Position numbers and translations under genes: made by a program
Source: Incurvaria masculella
Taxonomy: Eukaryota > Arthropoda > Insecta > Lepidoptera > Incurvariidae
Reading direction: 5' to 3'
Assembly (NCBI GenBank): GCA_946894095.1
Contig: OX335658.1
Span: 13,321,001-13,385,000, forward strand
Length of the DNA: 64,000 nt
The notes under the pieces: generated by a model
The model's database searches: none
What the model saw: only the letters and a program-made list of their open reading frames with translations
Told to the model about the DNA's origin: nothing
Shown: piece after piece, positions 31,701 to 37,715 of the stretch
How the letters are laid out: every line of letters starts with the position of its first letter
Numbering within the stretch: the first letter of the stretch is position 1

Positions 31701-31900
31701 GTTAATTCGCAGATCTTCCTTAGGCTTGCCGGTGGTTCTCCTGTGTAGCCACGTGGTGCTGTTGACCCTGGCGTAGCCGGACCTGGTTCTGCGGACGTCG
31801 AGAGCGGCGGCCTGCGACTCCGACGGGGTCGAGGGTGGTATCGCACTGGAATGTGCATTGGAGCTGCTCAGTACTAATAAGTGTACTACGATCGCCGCAC
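7738..31900 (-). CDS. Receptor-type protein tyrosine phosphatase, mucin-like, probably catalytically impaired
   Basis: Proposed coding order on the minus strand: 31900-30020, 28673-27298, 15829-15653, 14462-14223, 13098-12961, 12377-12092, 11102-10947, 8724-8537, 7791-7738. All phases match and the total is about 1,498 residues; the start codon lies in an unlocated upstream exon. Layout: signal-peptide core ([15 protein letters not shown]), long Thr/Ser-rich ectodomain, TM helix at residues about 1066-1090, basic stop-transfer (RRRRQRGRR), one PTP domain. PTP marks are KNRY (1191-1194), [18 protein letters not shown] (1331-1333) and C-x5-R in [10 protein letters not shown] (Cys 1427, Arg 1433). 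WPD Asp is Ala and the His before Cys is Thr, so weak or absent catalysis is predicted. No Ig or FN3 domains are visible. It may correspond to Drosophila Ptp36E-type receptors, but this was recalled and not tested. Confidence 0.8.
7884..8259 (+). mobile_element. SINE, tRNA-like head, full length but diverged
   Basis: Head GAGCGGCTTGGAGCATAGG, B-box-like GGGTCCAAATACC, shared body (TGCATTTCGTTACGAATGCG; GTAGCCGTGCTCATAAAGGG) and an A-rich end ATAAAAAAATA. Same family as the copies at 28893 and 39039. Lies in the last PTP intron. Confidence 0.75.
8537..8724 (-). CDS. PTP gene, exon 8 (signature loop)
   Basis: Acceptor TGGTTGCAG, phase 1 entry; donor AAG|GTCGGT, phase 0 (an alternative GTCG|GTAGTC gives a poorer C-terminus). 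Encodes the P-loop [20 protein letters not shown] and the Q-loop region [13 protein letters not shown]. The canonical HCSAGxGRTG has become [10 protein letters not shown]: catalytic Cys and Arg are kept, His and the Ser-Ala order are not. The exon is GC-rich with open frames in other phases. Confidence 0.85.
8725..9192 (-). repeat. Decayed tandem copies of the 5' end of PTP exon 8
   Basis: Four to five degenerate units of about 95-110 bp follow the exon on its upstream side. Each carries a version of the acceptor and first codons (forward GCGCACGCCTGCAACCAATC), then GATGGCCTCCTAGTACTTAC. The unit near 8975-9050 also keeps much of the P-loop coding stretch but with a deletion, and its acceptor AG has become AA. 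They look like failed tandem duplications of the active-site exon with its intron edge. Confidence 0.65.
9328..10312 (-). mobile_element. 5'-truncated non-LTR retrotransposon (LINE)
   Basis: A T-run at 9328-9347 is the poly(A) end of a minus-strand element. The element is truncated before the catalytic part of its reverse transcriptase and is inserted in the decayed exon array, since an array-like unit continues at 10313-10350. Confidence 0.8.
9542..10312 (-). pseudogene. LINE reverse transcriptase, C-terminal fragment
   Basis: About 256 uninterrupted codons show the post-RT thumb/connection region typical of insect non-LTR elements: [15 protein letters not shown], then [20 protein letters not shown] and [13 protein letters not shown]. 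The catalytic FADD box and the endonuclease are absent. The frame is still open, so the insertion is fairly young. Confidence 0.8.
10351..10946. other. PTP intron between exons 7 and 8, right part
   Basis: Unique-looking intron with no recognised repeat or exon. The open frame at 10711-10896 has no splice support. Confidence 0.4.
10947..11102 (-). CDS. PTP gene, exon 7 (phase-1 symmetric insert before the P-loop)
   Basis: Acceptor GTACTGCAG, donor GGAG|GTAGAG, phase 1 both ends, 156 bases. It adds 52 residues ([17 protein letters not shown], then [17 protein letters not shown]) between the WPA loop and the P-loop, where ordinary PTP domains have a short loop. Because exons 6 and 8 also meet in phase 1, leaving it out keeps frame (DEDG joined to VRPCVV), so it may be alternative. 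Confidence 0.7.
11103..12091. other. PTP intron between exons 6 and 7
   Basis: Intron with nothing I can name. The minus-strand open frames at 11549-12072 lack coding bias or known motifs. Confidence 0.4.
12092..12377 (-). CDS. PTP gene, exon 6 (WPD-loop region)
   Basis: Acceptor AAATTCCAG, phase 0 entry; donor GACG|GTGAGT, phase 1. Encodes [23 protein letters not shown], a central strand and [14 protein letters not shown]. In active PTPs this is WPD with the Asp as general acid; here it is WPA, and the loop before it is one residue shorter than usual. Confidence 0.88.
12378..12960. other. PTP intron between exons 5 and 6
   Basis: AT-rich intron, no recognised feature. Confidence 0.4.
12961..13098 (-). 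CDS. PTP gene, exon 5
   Basis: Acceptor TTCTTCCAG, donor GGAGTG|GTGAGG, 46 codons, phase 0/0. Encodes [20 protein letters not shown] and [13 protein letters not shown], the conserved PTP core motifs YIATQGPL and DFWRMIWE; the usual TQGPL reads CQAPL. Confidence 0.88.
13385..13460 (-). repeat. Relic of a fifth KNRY-exon unit
   Basis: Downstream of copy 1 on the minus strand the spacer pattern continues in degraded form: GTAACTCACTCCCTGTGTGA, then ACTGATGCAGCACC and TCGCGAG, matching the start of the tandem unit. It decays before the coding core. Confidence 0.45.
13461..13676 (-). CDS. PTP exon 4 duplicate, copy 1
   Basis: Fully open copy of the KNRY exon. Possible phase-0 acceptor CCGATGCAG|GAC and donor GTCATG|GTAACT give 72 codons that could replace the 80-codon exon 4. 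Differences from copy 4 include KKRY for KNRY, LSCE for PGCE, LLLLPE for VLPLPE, and Met as last residue. Almost identical to copy 2. Whether it is ever spliced is unknown. Confidence 0.5.
13714..13929 (-). CDS. PTP exon 4 duplicate, copy 2
   Basis: Same structure as copy 1: acceptor CCGATGCAG|GAC, donor GTCACG|GTAACT, 72 codons, phase 0/0, no stop. Encodes KKRY and EYINANFVT. Starts 253 bases from copy 1. The gap to the next donor is about 37 bases, too short for a normal insect intron. Confidence 0.5.
13967..14202 (-). pseudogene. PTP exon 4 duplicate, copy 3 (no in-phase acceptor)
   Basis: Coding core is open with KNRY and EYINANFVT, intermediate in sequence between copies 2 and 4. Three extra bases upstream turn the possible acceptor into CGCAAG|ACAC, which shifts phase by one relative to the upstream exon, so this copy cannot be used simply. 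Donor is ACG|GTAACT. Confidence 0.5.
14223..14462 (-). CDS. PTP gene, exon 4 (KNRY loop; original copy)
   Basis: Canonical acceptor TCCCTCCCCAG and donor ACG|GTAACT, 80 codons, phase 0/0. Encodes the PTP N-terminal helix and pTyr loop: [39 protein letters not shown] is the phosphotyrosine-recognition loop. It is the only one of four tandem copies with a full acceptor and pyrimidine tract, so it is taken as the constitutive exon. Confidence 0.82.
14463..15652. other. PTP intron between exons 3 and 4, probably old retroelement debris
   Basis: GC-richer than other introns. Blocks around 14690-14950 and 15000-15600 look like decayed mobile DNA: a poly(T) stretch at 14990-15002 and an open minus frame at 15327-15599 with no recognised motif. 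I cannot assign a family. Confidence 0.35.
15653..15829 (-). CDS. PTP gene, exon 3 (stop-transfer and juxtamembrane)
   Basis: Acceptor GCTATTTCTAG, donor GACGAG|GTAACG, 59 codons in phase 0/0. Begins [14 protein letters not shown], finishing the TM helix begun in exon 2 and giving a strongly basic cytoplasmic face, then [14 protein letters not shown] and [13 protein letters not shown] with several Tyr and Ser. The antisense strand also has long open frames due to GC richness. Confidence 0.8.
15830..16920. other. PTP intron 2, right flank of exon 3
   Basis: Contains a (TTTCA)n tract at 16200-16235 followed by TTTATTTATTCAAC, which looks like the tail of a minus-strand LINE whose body extends to the right and has decayed. 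No coding frame. Confidence 0.35.
16921..17280 (-). mobile_element. SINE, tRNA-like head, minus strand
   Basis: Reading on the minus strand: GAGCGGCTCGTAGTCTAGTG, B-box-like GGTTCAAATCG, shared body and end. Diverged and slightly shortened. Confidence 0.75.
17281..17964. other. PTP intron 2 segment
   Basis: AT-rich. A TTTATTTATTTATTTGG tract at 17608-17625 resembles another LINE 3' tail on the minus strand. Nothing else seen. Confidence 0.3.
17965..18262 (+). mobile_element. SINE, tRNA-like head, diverged
   Basis: GAGCGGCTCGGAGCTCAAGG, then GAGTTCAAATCCCC (B-box-like) and the family body (GATAAGTGCATTTCGTCAGG). The tail is degraded. Confidence 0.7.
18263..18826. other. PTP intron 2 segment with a GC-rich open patch
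   Basis: At 18400-18570 there is a GC-rich patch with an open plus frame ([19 protein letters not shown]), followed at 18573-18600 by a fragment (TCTCACCTAAATTGGCG) of the MITE family seen at 34572. No splice sites or motif support a gene. Confidence 0.3.
18827..19129 (+). mobile_element. (CCGT)n interspersed element, copy 1
   Basis: Starts AGGGTTCCGTACCCAAAGG and ends with the palindrome GTGCGAGTCCGACTCGCAC followed by TTGGTCGGTTTTTT. A (CCGT)n tract lies about 50 bases in. No coding capacity. Confidence 0.8.
19130..19792. other. PTP intron 2 segment
   Basis: AT-rich, no recognised feature. Confidence 0.3.
19793..19926 (+). mobile_element. SINE 3' fragment
   Basis: Last 130 bases of the SINE family: TCCAGTTCAATGTAGCCGTG, AAGGTCCTGGCATGGCACC, ending CAGTCACATAAAAAAAAAA. 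Head and most of the body are absent. Confidence 0.7.
20351..20424 (+). repeat. tRNA-like sequence, probably SINE head or tRNA relic
   Basis: A-box-like ATAGCTCAGTGGTAGAG and B-box GGTTCGAATC at tRNA spacing. The acceptor ends do not pair and the anticodon loop lacks the usual U33, so this is not a functional tRNA. A reverse relic of the same family is at 25857-25937. Confidence 0.5.
20584..21639 (+). CDS. Possible nested plus-strand gene fragment (three candidate exons)
   Basis: Candidate exons 20584-20783, 21114-21147 and 21558-21639, each after an AG acceptor (CTGCAGCAG, AAGTTGCAG, TTTTTTCAG) and before GTGAGT, GTATCA and GTTAGT, join in one frame (phases 0, 1, 2). Translation includes [30 protein letters not shown] and [19 protein letters not shown] recognise no domain, and neither start nor end is found. 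It would sit antisense inside the large PTP intron. Chance GC-rich open sequence is a serious alternative. Confidence 0.25.
21640..22379. other. PTP intron 2 segment
   Basis: Holds a fragment at 21860-21905 (GAGAACCTCC then GAAGTCGGTT), related to the repeat at 5545. Otherwise unique AT-rich sequence. Confidence 0.3.
22388..23000. mobile_element. MITE (GGGCTGATTTTTCAA family) interrupted by another
   Basis: Left part GGGCTGATTTTTCAATAGTC with CAGTCAGATAACTATTCGA matches the element at 38862-39030. It is split by the insertion at 22520-22917 and resumes with ATCCGTCTTTTGACC and CTATCAGTCTGATAAC. Confidence 0.5.
22520..22917. mobile_element. MITE with GGGTTGCCA termini, inserted at TA
   Basis: Starts AGGGTTGCCATTCGTCTGG and ends with the related inverse GATGGCATCCCT, with TA on both sides. 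Subterminal inverted pieces TTGTCC and GGACAAT support terminal inverted repeats. It interrupts the older MITE at 22388-23000. Confidence 0.5.
23848..23949. mobile_element. Penelope-like element terminal relic
   Basis: Contains the reverse complement of the 36-bp tail of the element at 41627-42533 (AAAACTTACGCGGGACGTAA), then in direct orientation its terminal-repeat end (GAGCAGCACGTCCTGCTCC to GCCGTTAAACTAAATATTGT). No coding part remains. Confidence 0.6.
23950..24471 (-). mobile_element. SINE, 5S-like head, carrying an insertion
   Basis: Minus-strand head includes A-box-like TGGCCCAGTGGCGCGACGCC and the 5S-like GGATGGGTGACC, then the shared body and tail. A 170-180 bp insertion with inverted ends splits the head. 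Confidence 0.7.
24232..24408. mobile_element. Small foldback insertion inside the SINE head
   Basis: Termini TTCCTGGAGTTCAGTAATC and GATTACGGAATTCCAGGAA are imperfect inverted repeats, and CTGCAG flanks both sides as a likely target duplication. A diverged relative lies at 35195-35345 (ACCGATTG, GATGAAAAACCTTGAATAA). Confidence 0.5.
24831..25168 (+). mobile_element. (CCGT)n interspersed element, copy 2
   Basis: AGGGTTCCGTACCCAAAGG start, long (CCGT)n, TATTTTGCCGCTATAACAA core, and the palindrome GTGCGAGTACGACTCGCAA near the end. Confidence 0.8.
25169..26479. other. PTP intron 2 segment
   Basis: AT-rich. At 25857-25937 (minus) a tRNA-like relic GATAGCTCGTTGG, then CACGTAATCCAAAAGTCC, is related to 20351-20424. 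No exon seen. Confidence 0.35.
26480..26751. mobile_element. MITE with CATACAATGG/CAGTCAAAT terminal repeats
   Basis: Left end CATACAATGGCGCGTGCCTG with CCTCAGTCAAAT is mirrored at the right by ATTTGACTGAGGAAACAGGC and GGTGTATGG, giving about 35-bp imperfect inverted termini. A related right half is at 33600-33735. Confidence 0.65.
26752..27297. other. PTP intron 2, left flank of exon 2
   Basis: AT-rich with nothing recognised. Confidence 0.3.
27298..28673 (-). CDS. PTP gene, exon 2 (mucin-like ectodomain and TM helix)
   Basis: Acceptor TACAAACAG, phase 1 entry; donor TTGCTG|GTAAGT, phase 0. About 458 residues rich in Thr, Ser, Pro and Glu, such as [20 protein letters not shown], with several N-x-S/T sites. 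No Cys-rich, Ig or FN3 pattern is seen. It ends in the TM helix [20 protein letters not shown]. Heavy O-glycosylation is expected. Its antisense frame at 27338-27877 is a shadow. Confidence 0.88.
28674..28892. other. PTP intron 1, short segment
   Basis: Short AT-rich intron sequence between exon 2 and the SINE. Confidence 0.4.
28893..29299 (+). mobile_element. SINE, tRNA-like head, full length
   Basis: GGCTCGTAGCCTAGTGGCGC (A box), GGGTTCAATACC (B box), complete body, ending GGTCGCATAAAAAAAAAAC. One of the best copies in the window. Confidence 0.85.
29330..29800 (-). mobile_element. Two truncated SINE fragments
   Basis: Reverse-orientation 3' pieces at about 29360-29470 and 29610-29790, recognised by GGCTAATACCACAAC and TTGCACGGCTA. 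Both lack heads. The two are themselves similar (ACTAAGACTATGTCAAAACC, ACCTAAGACTACGTCAAAAC), hinting at one duplicated piece. Confidence 0.5.
30020..31900 (-). CDS. PTP gene, exon 1 in window (signal-peptide core and ectodomain)
   Basis: Acceptor TTTTCAATTGCAG, phase 1 entry; donor CCCG|GTAAGA, phase 1; 627 codons. Starts [19 protein letters not shown], a hydrophobic core with a plausible signal-peptidase site, so the Met and n-region are in an upstream exon. The rest is Ser/Thr-rich with an acidic patch ([20 protein letters not shown]), basic [10 protein letters not shown] and many N-x-S/T. The apparent earlier start near 31928 is TTG inside the intron and is not used. Confidence 0.82.
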
Positions 31901-32217
31901 CTGCAATTGAAAATTTAATATGAACCAATATACAGCTTTTGTTTCAACGATGCGTTACACATGGTACTGTACGGTACACAGACTGTTAGTACAGTCTGTA
32001 TTTTGCCGAAACTAACATTGATTGAAACAAGCTTGGACGCATGTAATATCAGATCTGTTTTCAAAGTTTCATTCTCATTACACGTTATTTAAAACCAAAC
32101 TAAAAGTACATCGAAGCACATAAAAAACACATTAAAAAACTCATAAAAAAGTTTTGCGGGAAAAAAATGAAGTTGCAAATGTCTTTACATTTAACAAACC
32201 TCAGTAAAATATCCTTC
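31901..32217. other. Upstream intron of the PTP gene
   Basis: AT-rich. The first coding exon (Met, phase 1 donor) was searched for on the minus strand but not found with confidence. Confidence 0.4.
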
Positions 32218-32418
32218 GAGCGGCTCGTAGCCTAGTGGCGCGGGGTCTTGCCTAGCGTACCACAGGTCTGGGTTCAATCCAGTTCAATATAGCCTCGCTC
32301 ATAAAGGGAAGGTCCTGGCATGGCACCTAATTCCTTAGGGAATGTGGTATATTGGGATAAAATCATAACGGTAGTTGTGTGGTATTAGCCATCCATGTCA
32401 GGTTGAATAAAAAAAAAC
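32218..32418 (+). mobile_element. SINE, tRNA-like head, internally deleted
   Basis: GAGCGGCTCGTAGCCTAGTGG head runs to GGGTTCAATCC and then directly into AGTTCAATATAGCC, skipping about 190 bases of body. TTCAAT is present at both deletion ends, suggesting microhomology loss. Confidence 0.8.
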
Positions 32419-32970
32419 CTTTTTGGTACCATACATTGAAAAAAGTATATATGTAAAAGTATTTATGCGCAGTATCGACCGTGAACCAAGCACACATTAA
32501 TCAAAGGAAAAATGTCTGTCCAAAAACCTACTCTACGAATATAGCGGAATGGTGGACATGAACGGGTATTGTCTCTACCAATTTCCAGCTTTTGGACTAT
32601 ATTTACAAAATATTTATTTTACAGATTTCTTTCTTTTTCTAATGTGTCCTTGTTTTTCGGTCGATTGAACATCCATATCACGTTCGTTAACAAACTTAAT
32701 TTGTTTACATGGCAGGTACTCACTCAAGCATATTCTGACCGGTGACTCCATTTCGGATTACTTCATACCCGGGAGCAGAGCATTAACTCGTCATTTTCAC
32801 GCTTGTCTCCCGAACTGTTAAGAGAAAATGGTTGGTTACGATTTTATTCCTCTCATACAAATGCATCATCACGTGTGCCATTTTATACAATATCAAGGCT
32901 GTGTACAGCTGTTACCCCTCGATACACGGGTACCAGGGGCGATTGTTATCCTCCTTTCGCCCTAATACTT
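32419..32970. other. Interval before the minisatellite
   Basis: Unique-looking sequence with no recognised gene or repeat. Confidence 0.3.
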
Positions 32971-33432
32971 TTTAGGCACACATAATGAGTAGCGAGTCCA
33001 TAGCTATTTGCTAGATAGGCACACATAATGGATGGAGAGTCCATAGCTATTGCTAGATCGGCATACATAATGAGTGGAGAGCTCAGAGCTATAGCAAGAT
33101 AGGCACCCATAATGTGTGGAAAGCCCACAGCTATTGCTAGATAGGCACATATAATGCGTGGAGAGCTCATAGCTATTGCTAGATAGGAACACATAATGAG
33201 TGGAGAGCCCATAGCTATTGTTAGATCGGTACACATAATGAGTAGAGAGCAAATAGCTATTGCTATATAGGCACACAAATTGAGTGGAGAGCTCATAGCT
33301 ATTGCTAGATAGGCACACATAATGAGTGGAGAGCCCACGTAATGGAGAGCCTATAACTATTGCAAGATAGGAACAAATAATTAGTGGAAAGGCTACAGCT
33401 ATTGCTAGATAGGCTCAGATAATGAGTGGAGA
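32971..33432. repeat. 42-bp minisatellite, about 11 units
   Basis: Unit: GAGTGGAGAGCCCATAGCTA then TTGCTAGATAGGCACACATA and AT. Because 42 is a multiple of three, two minus-strand frames remain open with 14-residue repeats (MGSPLIMCAYLAIA). The variation between units is scattered and the open frames are a by-product. Confidence 0.85.
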
Positions 33433-33600
33433 GCCCACAACGGGTGTTTGTTTGAAAACGTATCTTATAACCATGATATAAGCCTCTATAATATTCATAG
33501 CTATTGCTAGATAGGCTCAGATAATGAGTGGAGAGCCCACAACGGGTGTTTGTTTGAAAACTTATCTTATAACCATGATATAAGCCTCTATAATATTCGT
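33393..33600. repeat. 104-bp direct duplication at the minisatellite end
   Basis: The block from AGCTATTGCTAGATAGGC through AACGGGTGTTTGTTTGAAAA to CTCTATAATATTC occurs twice back to back with one or two differences, so the final minisatellite unit was duplicated with its flank. Confidence 0.75.
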
Positions 33601-34233
33601 ATCAAAATATTTAAGGGCATACATCATGAATAAAAGTTCATGGACGTAGCTATCAGTTGGTTTATTTATTGTACAAAATTTAAGTAATTTTTTTGTTTGT
33701 CTGAGGAAACAGGCACGACCCATGTATGGAATTTGATCACCTATTTATCCTCTTAATACCATCTAGTAAACATTGGCGAGTACTATAAACCTGCATGCTC
33801 AGAAAAAAGTGCAATGATAAAAACCAAAATTAAACTTACAATTTTCATTTGAATTAAGTTTGTAACAAAGAAGAAATAAGGTTTTTTATGATTTTCTCCA
33901 AACTTATTAAAATTGTTCTTTCTTCTCCCTTACCCTTCATAAATAATGAAATTGACATGCTCTAATAAACGGCAAGGAGATCAGTGCAGTCACCGGGTAT
34001 CGAACCCGCGCTTTCCGATTGAGAAGGGCGGCCCTAAAACGCTAGCCACGATAGCTTTTATCATCATTTTATTCATCTCATTCACACAAAAAACAGACCA
34101 TTTCATCTTCAACTCACTCAACACCTGTTTATGTAATCTATGGTTGGTTCACAAAAATAACAGCAATGGTTTTGAATTTATTTTACCTATTATCTATAAT
34201 TAATGTTATAATTGACGATAACAATAAATAATA
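33601..34233. other. Interval with a MITE half and a tRNA-like relic
   Basis: 33600-33735 resembles the right half of the MITE at 26480. At 33985-34057 (minus) there is a tRNA-like piece with GTGGCTAGCGTTTTAGGGC and GGGTTCGATACCC, more likely a SINE head than a gene as the ends do not pair. Confidence 0.4.
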
Positions 34234-34368
34234 TTTCCTTCCCCCTCGCTCACTCTTTCTCTCACTTTCTTTCTCCTTTCCCTCGCCCTCTTCCCCTATC
34301 TTAATCCCCCTCTCGCGATCTCTCCCTCCCCCCTCTCTCACTCTCTGTCGCCTTCTCTTTCCACACGT
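34234..34368 (+). repeat. Pyrimidine-rich tract
   Basis: About 130 bases that are nearly all C and T, with CTCTC and CCCTC runs, on the plus strand. Low-complexity; no unit of fixed length. Confidence 0.7.
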
Positions 34369-34571
34369 CTGAGGATCTGTGAGTATGTACTTCTAGCAGT
34401 CAGTTCCCACAGTGTCATTCGTTTGTCAGGGATCATCGAAACCATTGTACGACAAATTAAACCACGGGACAACCAACTCGGTGCCAACAATGCATCACCT
34501 CTGACACTTACGTCAGCAGAAACGCTTTCACTGACTAAGTATCAGTTGTTCGGTTCAGTACCCGAAGTCCC

Positions 34572-34906
34572 AGTTGTCACCTAAATTGGCGTTTACGGCA
34601 AACCGATCGACTGGCGTTTTCAAATGTATGGAGAAATTAAAGAGCGCGCGCAGTGGGCGTTAAGCGAACTAACATTTGTGAGTCCGAGTTTGATTTGACA
34701 GCTTACTCAACGTTGCCGTAAATACGTCGACGTTGCCGTTTACGTCCACTCCGCGTTTTCATACAAATCGGAAGTCCGAGTTTGACTTTGACAGCTTGAA
34801 GAAGTAAAGCCACAGAATACGTAGTAAAAACCTGTATGTAGTTTGACGTTTTTACGGAAAACGCCAGTCGATCGGTTTGCCGTAAACGCGAATTTAGGTG
34901 AGAACT
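34572..34906. mobile_element. MITE with 45-bp inverted termini
   Basis: Left end AGTTGTCACCTAAATTGGCG, GGCAAACCGATCGACTGGCG; right end CGCCAGTCGATCGGTTTGCC and GAATTTAGGTGAGAACT. About 335 bp, no coding capacity. Related diverged pieces are at 18573 and 43085-43345. Confidence 0.8.
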
Positions 34907-36744
34907 CTGACTGACCACTCAGGTACCTACTTGTCGAAGTTGCATTCGATTAGAAGTATAATTTCAGTTCTATTTCCAGTCCTGCATAACGCGGAAATGA
35001 GTGCTGATCACACAATCGTCACTGGGGGCGGAGCAACACGTGACATGCCATTCTACAATATTCCATGAAAGGTACTTTACACTAATTTGATAAAGTAATA
35101 AAATCAACTTGAGTACATTTTACCATGTGTTTAATCCCCAATGTTCATGCATCTAACTATGCATTTCCGTGTTCAAATCGTGGGAAATAGGCCTTTTCCG
35201 TGGATTCCGTGCTCAGGAACCAGGAATTGTTCTGTCCAGAAAACCGATTGTATAGCGGTTGTCAAAGCAATTTTCTCGATGAAAAACCTTGAATAATTGA
35301 TATACCGTCCTGCGGAATCCTTATCGCGAATCCGGTATGATGGTTGACATAATAGGGATTGCTTGGTTTAAATGTCGGCATGGTCCCTTTAAGTCCTGTC
35401 AAAGTGGCTTCACTTTATATTTACAACCTTTATAATTGTGCAAATCCATACAAGAAATTGTTAGCCAAAATAGTAATACCACCAGTTGGCGTGGCTATTT
35501 TTTTTTGTTCCAATGTAATGGTCCTAGATGCCGCTCTTCTGTTTGTACACAAAAAAAGGCCATCTTCAACTAATAATATAGTTTTTATTAGTAGAGCTTA
35601 AAATAGGGCGCTAGACAATACGAATTGGCTAGACCCGCCATCTTTCAGCAAATAGAATCACATTTTGCAGAAATAATTTAGCCATCATGAGGCAGTAGAG
35701 ATACAATTTTATAAACTTGCCCACTAAGTTGGCATTTTGACAAATATTAAAAACTGTAAACGCTAAAAAAATATGCAATGCTTAAAAAAAATTATGATTT
35801 GTATCTTTCAACATATTCTAAAATAATTTTCAAATGTATATGCCGTCACTTATTACAGATGTATCAGATTGTTGTTACACATAGTAGATTTAAAGTCATC
35901 ATAAATTGAAATCATCAATATTGCACGTTGCCACCTTTCAAAATCAAAGAAGCTGCATCCACCCCTTAGGTGTACTCTAGCACACGACTTACGTGTGCTA
36001 GAGTACACCTACAAACGTCGGTATCGGCCGTCGGCGAACCGTTTCCATCGCACTCACAGCAATACCTTCTTCAGGAGCCATGCTTGGTTACTCTCCCATT
36101 GTGCGCGACACGGCACGCGCACGCTCGGTCTTTATAGCTGCTCTAATTGTACGCGTCCGTTCTGTTCTATACCTCCCGGAGGCCTATTCTTGCTTGTTTT
36201 TACAAAAACAACGGTATGGGTGACTGTGCGAAGAACCAAAGGTGGTGGACTATCGCTGAGCTATCGACCTTGCTCAAATTACGTTCGCCAAAGCCTAAAC
36301 CACAAGGGAGTGATTGGTTTGGATTGGAATGATTAAGGGATGTATACTCTGAATCCTAACTGCATCAGTACAAGACTTCCGTCCTATTCTGATTAGTTTA
36401 AGGAAAGCTGATGGAAATTGATATAACTTTTTTTGTTAGCGCTAGATTCGGAAACGCATGGAAATGTTTCATTTAGTGCCCCTCATTCCGTGTGGAGCTG
36501 CGATCAATTACCAGAATACCACAGTGAATTCCTCTCCTGAGAACACGCCCGATTCGTAAACTCAGAATTCCCAGAATTGACGTACTCAACGGTACTCAGT
36601 GTGCATCTTGTTGGAAGGACATTGTGCTTGAAATTGGGTTATGAGAGCAAGCTTCACGACAATGAAGCCTGGCTTTTGTAGTTCCCTTAGTTCATGCTTT
36701 TGACGTTTACCTTCCACGGAGAGGTAGGCAGTGATATATCGGTA
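34907..36744. other. Interval without a gene
   Basis: Contains a relative of the foldback element (35195-35345) and a perfect 18-bp hairpin at 35968-36010. The plus open frame at 35995-36336 shows no motif. Otherwise AT-rich unique sequence. Confidence 0.35.
35968..36010. repeat. Perfect 18-bp hairpin
   Basis: AGGTGTACTCTAGCACAC is followed, after seven bases, by its exact reverse complement. Could be a terminator-like structure of a transposable element or an insertion scar. Confidence 0.7.
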
Positions 36745-36880
36745 ACTTTCATGATATTACCCCAACAAGCCTCATCTAACTAGATGCCATGCCAGGACCT
36801 TCCTAACATTTTACGGCTACATTTAACTGGATAGAACACACGGACAATTTCTCAGTGGGTTCTTGCGCCGTGCACGTGAA
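36745..36880 (-). mobile_element. SINE 3' fragment, minus strand
   Basis: ATGCCATGCCAGGACCTTCC and CGGCTACATTTAACTGGAT identify the family; head lacking. Confidence 0.55.
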
Positions 36881-37555
36881 AAAATGCAAACTTTTATTAT
36901 TTGTATACACATTTTTAGAGGCGTATAGTACGGATATGAGTTAAATTATCAAAAAAGCTAAAACGTACAATGCGATTCAGATAAGAATAGGAAGGGGCTC
37001 GTGGCTAACTTTACTCGAATTAGCGCGAAAAAGTACGGTCAGTACGTCCGGACGGGTTTACACGGGAAACATTCTCTTTAATATCATAGGAAGCCTGACG
37101 TTTTTTCCATCCATCAGAATCGAGGTTCGCTCCGAGTATGTGCGTTTACATGCTTTTAGGTTTCGTCGTTTTCTTGCGGCTCTGCCTTGCCGTAACCGCG
37201 ATTATTAGATTAATTATTATGTGTTAGTTTGTGTCGGGTGTCCTCAAAAGTTCCACAGTTGCATTGTTTGATTAGTTGAGTGTTCTTTTAATATCTGTGT
37301 GTTTTCTATAAGTGAAGTGAGGGCTTTAGCAGTTTTACATTAAAAATGGCGGTGGTCCCCGTCCTATTCTTATTAGAATCGCATTGTACAGAGGTAGCAC
37401 GAACATTTTCACGAGTTAAATCCATAATTTAAAAACAAGTGACAGATGAAACAAACTGTATTCTACAACCAAAGAGCTCCATTTTCAAATATTGTAATTA
37501 CATTTCAAATGTTGTTTCTGTAAGTAGGACCTTCCGGAGTCATACAGTCCGACAT
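36881..37555. other. Interval without a gene
   Basis: No recognised feature apart from a short MITE-like piece near 36915-36975. Confidence 0.3.
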
Positions 37556-37715
37556 TTTTTTGATCGGAATGGAAACCACGAACGATTTGCACTGCCGCAT
37601 CGACCATTGTTCATTTAATTCCGTGGTACCACCCCGGGCGGGATTAACCCTACCACCTAGTAAAGATTCTACAGTTTCACGTGGTATCCGAACCACAACC
37701 GACGAATCTTTTGCT
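37556..37715 (-). mobile_element. SINE middle fragment, minus strand
   Basis: Shares GCATCGACCATTGTTCAT, CCCGGGCGGGATTAACCC and CCTACCACCTAGTAA with the family body. Confidence 0.6.

Noticed and set aside
31901..31928. PTP translation start just before exon 1 (frame extends to 31928)
   Set aside because: The apparent first codon is TTG and the stretch ends in a good acceptor (TTTTCAATTGCAG), so it is intron; the start lies further upstream.
32946..33338. Open frames with 14-residue repeats as a membrane protein gene
   Set aside because: Explained by a 42-bp minisatellite; two frames stay open equally and there is no start, splice or promoter support.
35995..36336. Plus-strand open frame of 113 codons as a gene
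   Set aside because: No motif or splice support, starts inside a hairpin; likely chance.
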